This document shows, piece after piece, positions 16,065 through 22,610 of a stretch of 22,610 nucleotides of DNA. The notes under the pieces were generated by a model. That model saw nothing but the letters and a program-made list of their open reading frames with translations. It did no database searches and was not told the DNA's origin. Source of the DNA: DAOTVY01 sp041082245 (GTDB lineage Bacteria; Chloroflexota; Chloroflexia; DTKN01); the NCBI GenBank assembly GCA_041082245.1, contig JBDOIE010000064.1, positions 1 to 22,610 on the forward strand. Direction: 5' to 3'. The position numbers and the translations under genes are program-made. The first letter of the stretch is position 1, and every line of letters begins with the position of its first letter.

Positions 16065-16733
16065 TTAACCGTGCCAGGCAGCCTCGGGTCCCTGCTCCAT
16101 CACCCGCATCAGTTCGTGCACCAGGCGCGCTTCGGGAACCGCGCCCTCGATGCGGATCGTCTCGTTGATGACCGTGAGCGGAACCCCGAAGACCTGATAC
16201 TTGTTCGCGAGGTGCGGGAACTCGATCGCCTCGACCATATCCGCGCGGATGCGCTCGCTTGCGATCGCCAGTTTGTGGGCCAACCTGACCGCACGGGGGC
16301 AGTACGGTCAGGTTGGGGTGACGAACACCTGCAGGTGCACCGGACGGTCCAGCCGGGCGATTTCGGCAAGCGTTTTCTCGCTCAGGCCGTGTTCGCCACG
16401 CGAGACGTCGATGATGTCCTCCACGAAGGTCGTGAACTCGTATCCACCGGGAAAGCCGTAGTAGCGCACGCCGTAGTCGCGCGCCCCCACGATCGCGGTG
16501 GCGGGGATCTTGTCGATGCCGTAGGTTTCGGCAACCGCGGCGTCGGCGACGAAATCGTGTACCTCGACCGAAAGGCGTTCGTCCAGGGAGGCGACCTCCT
16601 CCACCAGTTCGCGCGTCTCCTTACAGTATTCGCACTCGAAATCCTGGGTAAAGACGACCAGGCGCACCGGATCCTGCAGCCGCTGAAACCACTGGCGGAT
16701 CGTCTCCCGGTCCTTTTCTCCGATCATCGCCAT
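16065..16733 (-). CDS. Thioredoxin-fold protein disulfide oxidoreductase with in-frame UGA at an active-site cysteine (candidate selenoprotein)
   Basis: Read through the UGA at 16310-16308, the protein has 222 residues, the normal length of glutaredoxin-like protein disulfide oxidoreductases (PDO) with two thioredoxin folds. Fold 1 has an intact CEYC motif (C34-C37) and cis-proline P77 (DKIPATAI). Fold 2 has VFVTPT-UGA-PYCPRAVRLAHK, where relatives have CPYC, so residue 142 would be selenocysteine paired with C145; its cis-proline is P185 (FGVPLTVI). Both halves are in the same frame and neither is decayed. The ATG at 16733 has AAAGGAGGT 6 bases upstream and a consensus promoter at 16792-16820. 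It is the first gene of the operon. Alternatives are a recent nonsense mutation or a sequencing error turning TGC into TGA; the SECIS-like hairpin argues against these. No selenocysteine machinery is in the window. Confidence 0.85.
16275..16316 (-). promoter_or_regulatory. SECIS-like hairpins at the in-frame UGA
   Basis: Two alternative structures are visible on the coding strand. First, 15-base arms at 16302-16316 and 16280-16294, pairing throughout with one U-G wobble around the 7-base loop UGCCCCC; the UGA sits inside the 5' arm. Second, a shorter stem at 16275-16294: GUG, a single bulged C, GGUC, apical loop AGGUU, GGCC, CAC. Its loop begins 21 bases after the UGA, inside the spacing known for bacterial SECIS elements, and has G and U in the loop, as in E. 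coli fdhF. Which form folds cannot be decided by eye. Confidence 0.6.
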
Positions 16734-16791
16734 CGCGCCACCTCCTTTCGCATCTCCAGCGAAGGGCAAACAAGCGCTGCTCCCGCAAGGG

Positions 16792-16820
16792 AGTATAGCA
16801 CAGCGCTGAGCGAGGGTCAA
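16792..16820 (-). promoter_or_regulatory. Promoter of the disulfide oxidoreductase operon
   Basis: On the - strand TTGACC (16820 to 16815) and TATACT (16797 to 16792) are separated by 17 bases. The predicted start near 16785 leaves a leader of about 50 bases before the ATG at 16733. The promoter faces away from the BlaI-type gene in the shared intergenic region. Confidence 0.75.
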
Positions 16821-16833
16821 CCGACGCTGGCGT

Positions 16834-16873
16834 TGTAATCCTTCTGTAATCTGCGCGTGGCCGAATCTGCGCG
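16834..16873. repeat. Overlapping direct repeats in the divergent intergenic region
   Basis: TGTAATC occurs at 16834-16840 and 16845-16851, spaced 11 bases start to start (one helix turn). AATCTGCGCG occurs at 16848-16857 and 16864-16873, 16 bases apart. The pairs overlap and lie between the divergent oxidoreductase promoter and the BlaI-type gene, a suitable place for regulator binding. The regulator is not known. Confidence 0.6.
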
Positions 16874-16926
16874 GGGTTGTAGTAGACTAGTGTTAAATAC
16901 GATGCGAGCTACGTTGGGAGGGCGCC

Positions 16927-17340
16927 GTGGGCGAGATGAGATTGCGTTTTCACCCGAACCGGAAAGGCGGGGTTCAGCTCTTCGGTCCGCTCGAGACCGA
17001 GATCATGAAGCAGGTGTGGGAGCACGAGCCGGTCACGGTGCGGCAGGTGCACCGCGCGCTCTCGCGGCACCGGGAGATCGCCTACACCACCGTGATGACC
17101 ACGATGAGCCGCCTGGCGGAGAAGGGGATCCTGAAGCGCACCCGCCAGGGTATGGCCTACCTGTACCGGGCGGCGATGAGCCGCGCCGACTTTGACCGTA
17201 TGGTCGTGAACGCCGTCCTTTCAGGGCTGATGGAGACGTTCGACCAGGCGGCTGTGGATTCCTTCATCGAGTACCTGGCGCAGGAGCGCCCCGAGCAGCT
17301 CGAGCTCCTGCGCAAGAGCCTGGCCTCGAAAACGGTGTAA
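16927..17340 (+). CDS. BlaI/MecI/CopY-family transcriptional repressor
   Basis: The 137-residue protein has a winged helix-turn-helix at about residues 18-83: PLETEIMKQVWEHEPVTVRQVHRAL, then IAYTTVMTTMSRLAEKGIL, then the wing GMAYLYRAA. The C-terminal helix pair (about 86-130) would form the dimer. Members are dimeric repressors, often of beta-lactamase, copper or stress genes. The GTG at 16927 has GGGAGG 5 bases upstream; an ATG three codons later is a weaker alternative. BlaI genes are often next to a membrane metalloprotease receptor gene, but here the next gene is rimO on the other strand, so the signal is unknown. It may control its own gene and the divergent oxidoreductase operon. Confidence 0.92.
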   Translation: MGEMRLRFHPNRKGGVQLFGPLETEIMKQVWEHEPVTVRQVHRALSRHREIAYTTVMTTMSRLAEKGILKRTRQGMAYLYRAAMSRADFDRMVVNAVLSGLMETFDQAAVDSFIEYLAQERPEQLELLRKSLASKTV

Positions 17341-17379
17341 GGGAAGTAGCCGGGTAGGAAGGGAGCCACCCGAAAGGGG

Positions 17380-18699
17380 CTAGCCCGCTGGATGCGGGTC
17401 ATCTATTTCCACGGTTCCCCACAGGTCGTACTCGGAGGCCGCGGTCACGCGCACCGGCACGATGGTGCCGATCGGCGCTTCTCCCTGTGCAAAGACCAGT
17501 CCGTCCACTTCCGGAGCATCCCACCGGCTGCGTCCGACGACGAGGCGCGCCTTACGGTCGATCCCCTCGACCAGGACGGGGATGGTGCGGCCGACCTGGC
17601 GCTCTCCCCACCGCCGGGCGATCGCCTGCTGAAGGGACATCAGCTCCTCACGGCGGGCGAACGCGACCTCCTCCGGCACGGGGTCGGGCAGCACGGCGGC
17701 GGGGGTCCCTTCCTCCCGCGAGTAGACAAAGACGCCCACGCGCTCGAAGGCCTGCTCCTGAAGGAAGGCGCGCAGGGCAGCGAACTCCTCCTCCGTTTCG
17801 CCGGGGTAGCCCACGATGAAGGTGGTGCGCAGCACGAGGTCCGGGATGCGTTCGCGCAGGTGACGCAGGAGGGCGCGCACGCGCTCGACGTCGGACGGCC
17901 GGCCCATCCGTGCCAGCGTCGCCGGGTGGGCGTGCTGCAGGGGGATGTCCAGGTACGGACAGACCTGCGGGAAGCGGGCCATGGTTTCGATCAGGCGGGG
18001 TGTGATGTGCTGCGGGTAGGTATACATGATGCGCAACCAGGGAAGATCGGGAACGGCCGCAAGGAGCGCCTCGATCAGGCCGGGCAGGCCGTCCTTCTCT
18101 CCCAGGTCGCGCCCGTAGGCCGTGGTGTCCTGGGCCACCAGGACGATCTCCTGCACGCCCCGCGCGACCAGGGCGCGCGCTTCCTCCACCAGCACTTCCC
18201 GGGGTGCGCTCCGGTACGGTCCCTTGATGCGCGGGATGGTACAAAAGGCGCAGCGGGCATCGCACCCGTCGGCGATCTTCAGGTAGGCGCTGGCGCCGTG
18301 CACCGCGCTCAGCCCGGCTCCCGGGAACGGGAGAACGGGCGAAGGCACCGTGGAGCCATAGCCCCGTTCCGCGAGGAACTCTGCGATCCTGGGCAGGCGG
18401 TCCACCCCAAGGAGGGCATCTACCCCCGGGACCGCGCGCAGCTCGTCGCCGTGCAGGGCGACCATACATCCGGCCGCGACGAGCAGCTGCCCACGCCGCT
18501 TGCGGCGCGCAAGTTCCCGGAGGACCCGGAGCGATTCCTCACGCGCGGGCGCGATAAAGCCACAGGTGTTCGCGATGAGCACATCGGCAGCCGCCGGCCG
18601 TTCCACCAGCGTATACCCAGCCCGACGGAGCAGCGCCGCCATGCCCGCGCTGTCCACCTCGTTTTTCGGACAACCCAGGGTCACCAGGTAGACTTTCAC
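17380..18699 (-). CDS. rimO: Ribosomal protein S12 methylthiotransferase RimO
   Basis: The 439-residue radical SAM enzyme would add a methylthio group to the conserved aspartate of ribosomal protein S12. The N-terminal UPF0004 domain has cluster cysteines C10 (TLGCPKNEVDS), C46 (NTCGFI) and C78 (AAGCM). The radical SAM motif CDARCAFC (C146, C150, C153) is followed by TIPRIKGPYRS, and a TRAM domain occupies about 372-435. The TLGCPKN and IPRIKG sequences favour RimO over MiaB. I chose GTG at 18699, which overlaps the preceding stop by 4 bases (GTGA) and has GGAG 5 bases upstream; an adjacent GTG at 18702 is possible. The long upstream open frame is not coding. It is the last gene of its operon, and only 39 bases separate it from the convergent BlaI-type gene. 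Confidence 0.95.
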   Translation of the reverse strand: MKVYLVTLGCPKNEVDSAGMAALLRRAGYTLVERPAAADVLIANTCGFIAPAREESLRVLRELARRKRRGQLLVAAGCMVALHGDELRAVPGVDALLGVDRLPRIAEFLAERGYGSTVPSPVLPFPGAGLSAVHGASAYLKIADGCDARCAFCTIPRIKGPYRSAPREVLVEEARALVARGVQEIVLVAQDTTAYGRDLGEKDGLPGLIEALLAAVPDLPWLRIMYTYPQHITPRLIETMARFPQVCPYLDIPLQHAHPATLARMGRPSDVERVRALLRHLRERIPDLVLRTTFIVGYPGETEEEFAALRAFLQEQAFERVGVFVYSREEGTPAAVLPDPVPEEVAFARREELMSLQQAIARRWGERQVGRTIPVLVEGIDRKARLVVGRSRWDAPEVDGLVFAQGEAPIGTIVPVRVTAASEYDLWGTVEIDDPHPAG

Positions 18700-19409
18700 C
18701 ACGACTCCAGTTCCTGGAGCACCCCGGCCACGGCGGTCTCGAGGAGGCGCTTTCCCCACGCTTCCGAAGCCAGGTTCACGTCGGCCCCGGAGGAGCCGTC
18801 CGGATGGTACTCTGCCCACCGGAGCGCATTCCGCCAGAAAGGCGGGCGCACGGCGGGTTGGACCTCCACCGGGCCTTCCGGCACCACGCCAGGGTGAAGC
18901 GCCATCACGAGCGAAGTTTCCCCGGGCGTCCCGTGGCCCCCTTCCTTATCTCCGAACGCCTCGTCCAGCACCGCCTTCACCCCCGGGAGCGTCCACCAGT
19001 CGCACACCTTCACCTTCAGCGCGGTGTGGACGTCGTTCGCCTCAGCCACCGCGGCCATCAGCGAGGGCGTGTTGCCCCCGTGGCCGTTCAAAAGCAGGAT
19101 CCGCCGGAAGCCGTGGCGGTCCAGGGACGCCAGGATGTCGTAGATGAGCAGCAGGTGGGTACTTGGGCGCAGGCTGATCGTGCCGGGGAAGGCCATATGG
19201 TGAAGGGACATGCCGTACGAGACTGCCGGCGCGACGAGCACCCCGGAACGCTTGCCGGCTTCCCGGGCGATGCCGGCCGGCACAAGGAAATCGGTGCCCA
19301 GCACAGCGCGCGGGCCGTGCTGTTCCGTGCTCCCGACCGGCACGATGATCCGGTCGTCCCGCTCAAGGTACTCGGCCACCTGTCTCCAGGTGCATTCGGC
19401 AAGGAGCAT
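18696..19409 (-). CDS. Creatininase-family amidohydrolase
   Basis: The 237-residue protein has the creatininase/formamide hydrolase fold. Likely metal ligands are E29, H31 and D40 in GSTEQHGPRAVLGTDF, H110 in LLNGHGGN, and E164 in GGHGTPGETSLVM. HHMAFPGTISL (70-80) is also typical. Family members open cyclic or formyl amides (creatinine, formylated pyrimidine, mycofactocin precursor), so the substrate cannot be assigned. The ATG at 19409 has GGAGG 6 bases upstream. It follows the GT4 gene by 19 bases and overlaps rimO by 4, so it belongs to the five-gene operon. A role in making or trimming a small glycosylated metabolite is possible but speculative. Confidence 0.92.
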   Translation of the reverse strand: MLLAECTWRQVAEYLERDDRIIVPVGSTEQHGPRAVLGTDFLVPAGIAREAGKRSGVLVAPAVSYGMSLHHMAFPGTISLRPSTHLLLIYDILASLDRHGFRRILLLNGHGGNTPSLMAAVAEANDVHTALKVKVCDWWTLPGVKAVLDEAFGDKEGGHGTPGETSLVMALHPGVVPEGPVEVQPAVRPPFWRNALRWAEYHPDGSSGADVNLASEAWGKRLLETAVAGVLQELESW

Positions 19410-19428
19410 CGTTTCCTCCAAGCAGCGT

Positions 19429-20634
19429 TTACATACGGGCCCAGTCGCTCCGTTCGTACTCCGCGCGCACCCGCTCGTAGACGGCGATCGTCTGGCGCGC
19501 GATGGCGGGCCAGTTGTACCGTTCCAGCACCTCGCGGTAAGCGTTCTCCACCCGCTGGCGTGTCCACTCCGGGTGTTCCAGGGTATGCAGGATGCCCCAG
19601 GCCAGCGAGTCGGGGTCGCCCGGATAGACGGTGACCCCGGTCTCGCCGTGGCGGACGACCTCCGCGAGGCCCCCGGTCTCCGCCACCACCACCGGCGTGC
19701 GGGCGGCCATCGCCTCCAGCGCCACGATGCCGAACGGCTCGTAGAGGCTGGGGAAGACGGCGAGGCTTGCGACCTTGTAGAGGCGATCCCGCACGTCGTC
19801 CGGGACAAAGCCGCAGAAATAGATGCGCGCATAGACCCCCAGCTCCTGGGCGCGGCGGCGAAGGGCGTCGAGCAGGACGCCCGTCCCGGCGATGACGAAC
19901 TTGGCCTTTTCGAAGCGCGCGAGCACGCGCGGTACAGCCTCCACGAGCACCGGTACTCCTTTTTCCTCCACGATCCGGCCCACGTTGAGGACGAGCGCCT
20001 CGTCCGGCGCAGCGTACTGTCGACGAAAGTCGCTCAGGTCCACCCCTTCGAGCAGCTGGAAGCGTGTGGGGTCGACCCCGTTGGGGATGACGTCGATCTT
20101 GTCTGCTGGGGCAGCAAAGTACTCCCGCACCTGCGCGGCCATATAGTGGCTGGCGCAGATGATCCGCCAGGCTTCGTAGGTCAGCCACCACTCGGTGCCG
20201 TGGATCGCCTGTGCCTGTGGCCCGCTGAGTGTCCCGCGGCCCCGCCCCTTCTCGGTCGCGTGGATGGTCGCGATCAAGGGGATGCGGTAGCGGTGCTTGC
20301 ACTCCACGGCGGCGCGGGCGACGAGCCAGTCGTGGGCGTGGATGAGGTCGGGCCGGCCGATCTCCCGGATGAGCCGCTCCGCCCGCAGGGTCATCAGCGC
20401 GTTCGTCTCGGCAACGAAGGAGACAAAGTCGTACTCGTGCATCCGTGGGACGTCCACGCGGTGTACGAAGAGCCCCGGCCATCCTTCCTCGAAGGAGCCT
20501 CCGTACAGGCGCGGCGTGATCAGGTGTACCTCGATCCCCTGCCCGACGAGGGCCGGCACGAGTTCCATGACGTGCTTGCCGAGGCCGCCGATGATGTGGG
20601 GCGGGTACTCCCAGGAGAGCATCAACACGCGCAT
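19429..20634 (-). CDS. Glycosyltransferase family 4 (glycogen-synthase-like N-terminus)
   Basis: The 401-residue GT-B protein begins MRVLMLSWEYPPHIIGGLGKH. The WEYPP...GGLG pattern is shared with glycogen/starch synthases and actinobacterial GlgM-type enzymes and marks the donor-binding glycine loop. The C-terminal domain has LNVGRIVEEKGVPVLVEA (about 216-233) and the E-x7-E motif EPFGIVALE (299-307) of retaining glycosyltransferases. The ATG at 20634 has GGAGGT 6 bases upstream. Glucan, glucosylglycerate or glycolipid products are all possible. It sits between GT2 and the creatininase-family gene in one operon. Confidence 0.92.
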   Translation of the reverse strand: MRVLMLSWEYPPHIIGGLGKHVMELVPALVGQGIEVHLITPRLYGGSFEEGWPGLFVHRVDVPRMHEYDFVSFVAETNALMTLRAERLIREIGRPDLIHAHDWLVARAAVECKHRYRIPLIATIHATEKGRGRGTLSGPQAQAIHGTEWWLTYEAWRIICASHYMAAQVREYFAAPADKIDVIPNGVDPTRFQLLEGVDLSDFRRQYAAPDEALVLNVGRIVEEKGVPVLVEAVPRVLARFEKAKFVIAGTGVLLDALRRRAQELGVYARIYFCGFVPDDVRDRLYKVASLAVFPSLYEPFGIVALEAMAARTPVVVAETGGLAEVVRHGETGVTVYPGDPDSLAWGILHTLEHPEWTRQRVENAYREVLERYNWPAIARQTIAVYERVRAEYERSDWARM

Positions 20635-20661
20635 GCCCTACCTCCGGAGCCAGGAGGAACC

Positions 20662-21369
20662 TCAGTCCCAGAACGCATACCGCAGGATGCAGAAGATCGC
20701 CTGGATACCGTCCGTCCAGCGCAGTTTCTTCCCCTCGGCGTACGTGCGCCCGTAGTAGGAAATCGGGGTCTCGTAGATGCGGCACCCCAAACGGGCGATT
20801 TTCGCGGTCACTTCGGGCTCGAAGCCGAACCGGTTAGAGCGCAGGCGGATGCGCTCCAGTACCTCGCGGCGAAAGACCTTGTAGCCCGTTTCCATATCGG
20901 TGAGGTTCAGGTTCGTGAACATGTTGGAGAGCGTCGTGATCAGTTTGTTGCCCACATAATGCCAGAAGAAGAGCACCCGGTGCGGGCCACCGAGGAAGCG
21001 CGACCCGTACACCACGTCTGCGTGCCCCTCGAGGATGGGGCGGAGCAGCGCCGGATAGTCCACCGGATCGTACTCCAGATCGGCGTCCTGGACGATCACG
21101 ATCTCCCCGGTCGCCTGCGCGAAACCCCGCCGCAGGGCGGCCCCTTTGCCCATGTTCCGGGGCTGCCTGAAGATACAGACCCCGTCTCTACCAGCGTAGT
21201 GCGTCAGGATCTCCGAGGTACCATCGGTCGAGCAATCGTCGACCACGATGATCTCCTTTTCCAGGCCCAGCGTATCGGCACGCAGCACCTTCTCGAGAAG
21301 CGGCCCGACCCGTCGCTCCTCGTTGTAGACCGGGATGACGATGCTCACGCGGCGAAACGTGCTTGCCAT
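20662..21369 (-). CDS. Glycosyltransferase family 2 (polyprenyl-phosphate sugar transferase type)
   Basis: The 235-residue GT-A protein has no obvious membrane segment. Motifs: SIVIPVYNEERRVGPLL (9-25), VVDDCSTDGTSEIL (42-55), NMGKGAALRRGF (72-83) and the metal-binding DAD at 95-97 (VIVQDADLEYDP). NMFTNLNLTDMETGYKVFRRE is typical of dolichyl- or undecaprenyl-phosphate mannose/glucose synthases of the DPM1 type. The ATG at 21369 has GGGGAG upstream. It follows the GNAT-like gene by 21 bases and precedes GT4 by 27. The likely role is to load a sugar on a lipid carrier for surface glycan synthesis. Confidence 0.92.
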   Translation of the reverse strand: MASTFRRVSIVIPVYNEERRVGPLLEKVLRADTLGLEKEIIVVDDCSTDGTSEILTHYAGRDGVCIFRQPRNMGKGAALRRGFAQATGEIVIVQDADLEYDPVDYPALLRPILEGHADVVYGSRFLGGPHRVLFFWHYVGNKLITTLSNMFTNLNLTDMETGYKVFRREVLERIRLRSNRFGFEPEVTAKIARLGCRIYETPISYYGRTYAEGKKLRWTDGIQAIFCILRYAFWD

Positions 21370-21390
21370 CGCGCGTCTCCCCAGCGAGGT

Positions 21391-22557
21391 TCACTCCAGC
21401 GGCAGGTCGTAGATGCGCCAGGTCTTGTAATGGCGCCCTCCCATAAACTCCGAGGCACGGATCACGAGCTCGTTATCTTCCAGCAACATAGAGGTCTCGT
21501 AGAGCTGATAGCCCCGCTTCATCGCGTACTCCTTTGTTTCCGCGTAGAGCAGGGCATCGATCCCCAGGCGGCGGAAGCCGGGGCGGATGCCGAAGAAGAT
21601 GAGCCGCACGCGGGGGATGCGGCGGCGCATCCGGAGCAGGCGCAGGAGCCGCACAAAGTCCGAATCGCCGTACCAGCGCCAGCGGGGGCGGAGGGCGTAG
21701 TACGGATCGGGGAAGGCGCCCAGCACGGCGGCGGGTTCCCCCTTCACGTAGGCGAAACGCACCAGCCCCGGGTCCACGATCGGCCGCAGCGCTTCCACGA
21801 GGGAATCGGCCTCTTCGTCGGTGATCGGCAAGAAACCCCAGTTCTGCGACCAGGCCTCGTTGTAGATGCGGATGATCAGGTGGACCTCCTCGGCCAGCCG
21901 CCGCAGTTCCACGGGACGGGTCTCGATGTCCCGCCGGCGGCGTACCATGTCGACCACCTGCTGGAGCCGCGGATTCATCGGGGTTTGCACCTCGGCGATA
22001 TAGGCATAGTAGTCCTTCGCTTTGCGGAAGCCGTAGCGCTCCAGGAATTCCCCGTAGTACGGGGGATTGTGTGTCAGGTCCACGGTCGGTGGGTATTCAA
22101 ACCCTTCCACAAGGACGCCCTGGCGCTCATGGGTGACGTTCGAGTACTCGCCCGGCCCCCGCATGACCGTCATGCCCCGCGCTCTTAACCAATCGCGCGC
22201 CCGGTCGAGCAAGGCGCGCGCCACCTCGAAATCCTGGATGACCTCGAAGAACCCGAAAAAGCCGATCCGCGTGCCGTAATACTCGTTGAACCGATGGTTT
22301 ACGGCAGCCGAAATACGCCCCACCGGTTCCTTGCCCCGCCATGCCAGGAAATGGGTGACCTCCGCGTGGCGGTGATAGGCGTGCTGCGGCGTGAGGAGGC
22401 CCTTCATGCCCAGGAGCCGGTTGCCGAGGAGGTCTGCCCGCAGCGGGGGCGTCCAGTTCGGGTCGCCCCGGTAAAGCCGCCAGGGGAGGTCGACAAAGTG
22501 GCGCAGTCGAGGACTTCCAAGGGGGATCTCTTCGATCGCAAACGGGCGCTCGGACAT
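21391..22557 (-). CDS. GNAT-like acyltransferase of unknown substrate
   Basis: The 388-residue protein is likely cytosolic. The start (ERPFAIEEIPLGSPRLRHFVDLPWRLYRGDPNWTPPL in outline: RHFVDLPWRLYRGDPNW) and a GNAT-like core (FLAWRGKEPVGRISAAVNHRF near 83-103; RPGFRRLGIDALLYAETKEYA near 333-353) match a family of conserved bacterial proteins usually called N-acetyltransferase or hypothetical. The first half holds a degenerate GNAT unit and the second a clearer one, suggesting a tandem arrangement. I chose the ATG at 22557 because GGAGG lies 7 bases upstream; the longer frame adds only poorly supported residues. It heads the operon with two glycosyltransferases, so acylation of a sugar or lipid is a reasonable guess. 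Confidence 0.75.
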   Translation of the reverse strand: MSERPFAIEEIPLGSPRLRHFVDLPWRLYRGDPNWTPPLRADLLGNRLLGMKGLLTPQHAYHRHAEVTHFLAWRGKEPVGRISAAVNHRFNEYYGTRIGFFGFFEVIQDFEVARALLDRARDWLRARGMTVMRGPGEYSNVTHERQGVLVEGFEYPPTVDLTHNPPYYGEFLERYGFRKAKDYYAYIAEVQTPMNPRLQQVVDMVRRRRDIETRPVELRRLAEEVHLIIRIYNEAWSQNWGFLPITDEEADSLVEALRPIVDPGLVRFAYVKGEPAAVLGAFPDPYYALRPRWRWYGDSDFVRLLRLLRMRRRIPRVRLIFFGIRPGFRRLGIDALLYAETKEYAMKRGYQLYETSMLLEDNELVIRASEFMGGRHYKTWRIYDLPLE

Positions 22558-22594
22558 CTCAGGCCTCCTCGGGATCAGATCGCGGTCGAAGGCC

Positions 22595-22600
22595 ATCATA
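22595..22600 (-). promoter_or_regulatory. -10 box of the GNAT-glycosyltransferase-rimO operon
   Basis: TATGAT on the - strand lies about 38 bases before the ATG at 22557, leaving a leader of about 31 bases. The matching -35 box would be just outside the window, so only half of the promoter can be seen. Confidence 0.45.
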
Positions 22601-22610
22601 TCACGAAGCG

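Noticed and set aside
16065..16283. Separate 72-residue protein starting at TTG 16283
   Set aside because: It is the C-terminal half of the disulfide oxidoreductase in the same frame as the upstream half. The TTG has no independent ribosome site, and the only interruption is the UGA at the redox position.
17351..17372. Terminator between the BlaI-type gene and rimO
   Set aside because: Only a 5-bp stem CGGGT/ACCCG with a 12-base loop and no T-run is visible, which is too weak to call.
18700..18819. N-terminal extension of RimO to 18819
   Set aside because: The added residues are Arg/Gly-rich, lie inside the creatininase-family gene and precede the conserved VYLVTLGCPKN start.
19210..22188. 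Open frame of 992 codons on the + strand opposite the glycosyltransferase operon
   Set aside because: It is an antisense shadow caused by high GC and codon bias. Its translation is rich in Arg, His, Asp and Gly with no recognisable fold, while the opposite strand encodes well-known families.

Overview
This is a GC-rich, densely coding bacterial chromosome segment with ordinary housekeeping and transport genes and no phage, transposon or CRISPR content. Protein style, the sigma-70 promoters, many GGAGG-type ribosome binding sites and GTG/TTG starts suggest a thermophilic member of the Chloroflexota or a relative. That placement is my inference from general resemblance, not from a marker gene.

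Layout. Positions 1-160: a tRNA-Leu(CAA) with its promoter (cut by the window edge) and an intrinsic terminator. Positions 326-2663 (+): a class I SAM methyltransferase, then an ECF sigma factor translationally coupled to its membrane anti-sigma factor. Positions 2664-2819: a convergent intergenic region with a strong hairpin. Positions 2820-9212 (-): a BMP-family (nucleoside-type) ABC importer operon in the order lipoprotein, ATPase, permease, permease. Two of its subunits have unusual architectures. Positions 9398-13172 (-): a GT4 glycosyltransferase downstream of pheT, which stands without pheS and has a leader of about 300 nt behind a consensus promoter. Positions 13509-14052: no recognisable gene. 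Positions 14053-16733 (-): a four-gene operon of protein disulfide oxidoreductase, MTH1187-type thiamine-binding protein, moeA and YjbQ-type thiamine-phosphate synthase. Positions 16927-17340 (+): a lone BlaI/MecI-type repressor. Positions 17380-22557 (-): a five-gene operon of GNAT-like protein, GT2, GT4, creatininase-family hydrolase and rimO.

The most notable observation is the disulfide oxidoreductase at 16065-16733. Its second active-site motif reads TGA-Pro-Tyr-Cys, so the first redox cysteine is encoded by an in-frame UGA. Homology continues without a break on both sides, and a hairpin sits at the right place for a bacterial SECIS. It is therefore a strong candidate selenoprotein that standard annotation would split into two ORFs. 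The second is the BMP-type ABC ATPase. Its first nucleotide-binding domain is interrupted, between Q-loop and signature motif, by about 130 hydrophobic residues resembling three to four membrane segments. The last permease of the same operon carries about 345 extra N-terminal residues with many membrane segments. Together these suggest an unusually built importer.
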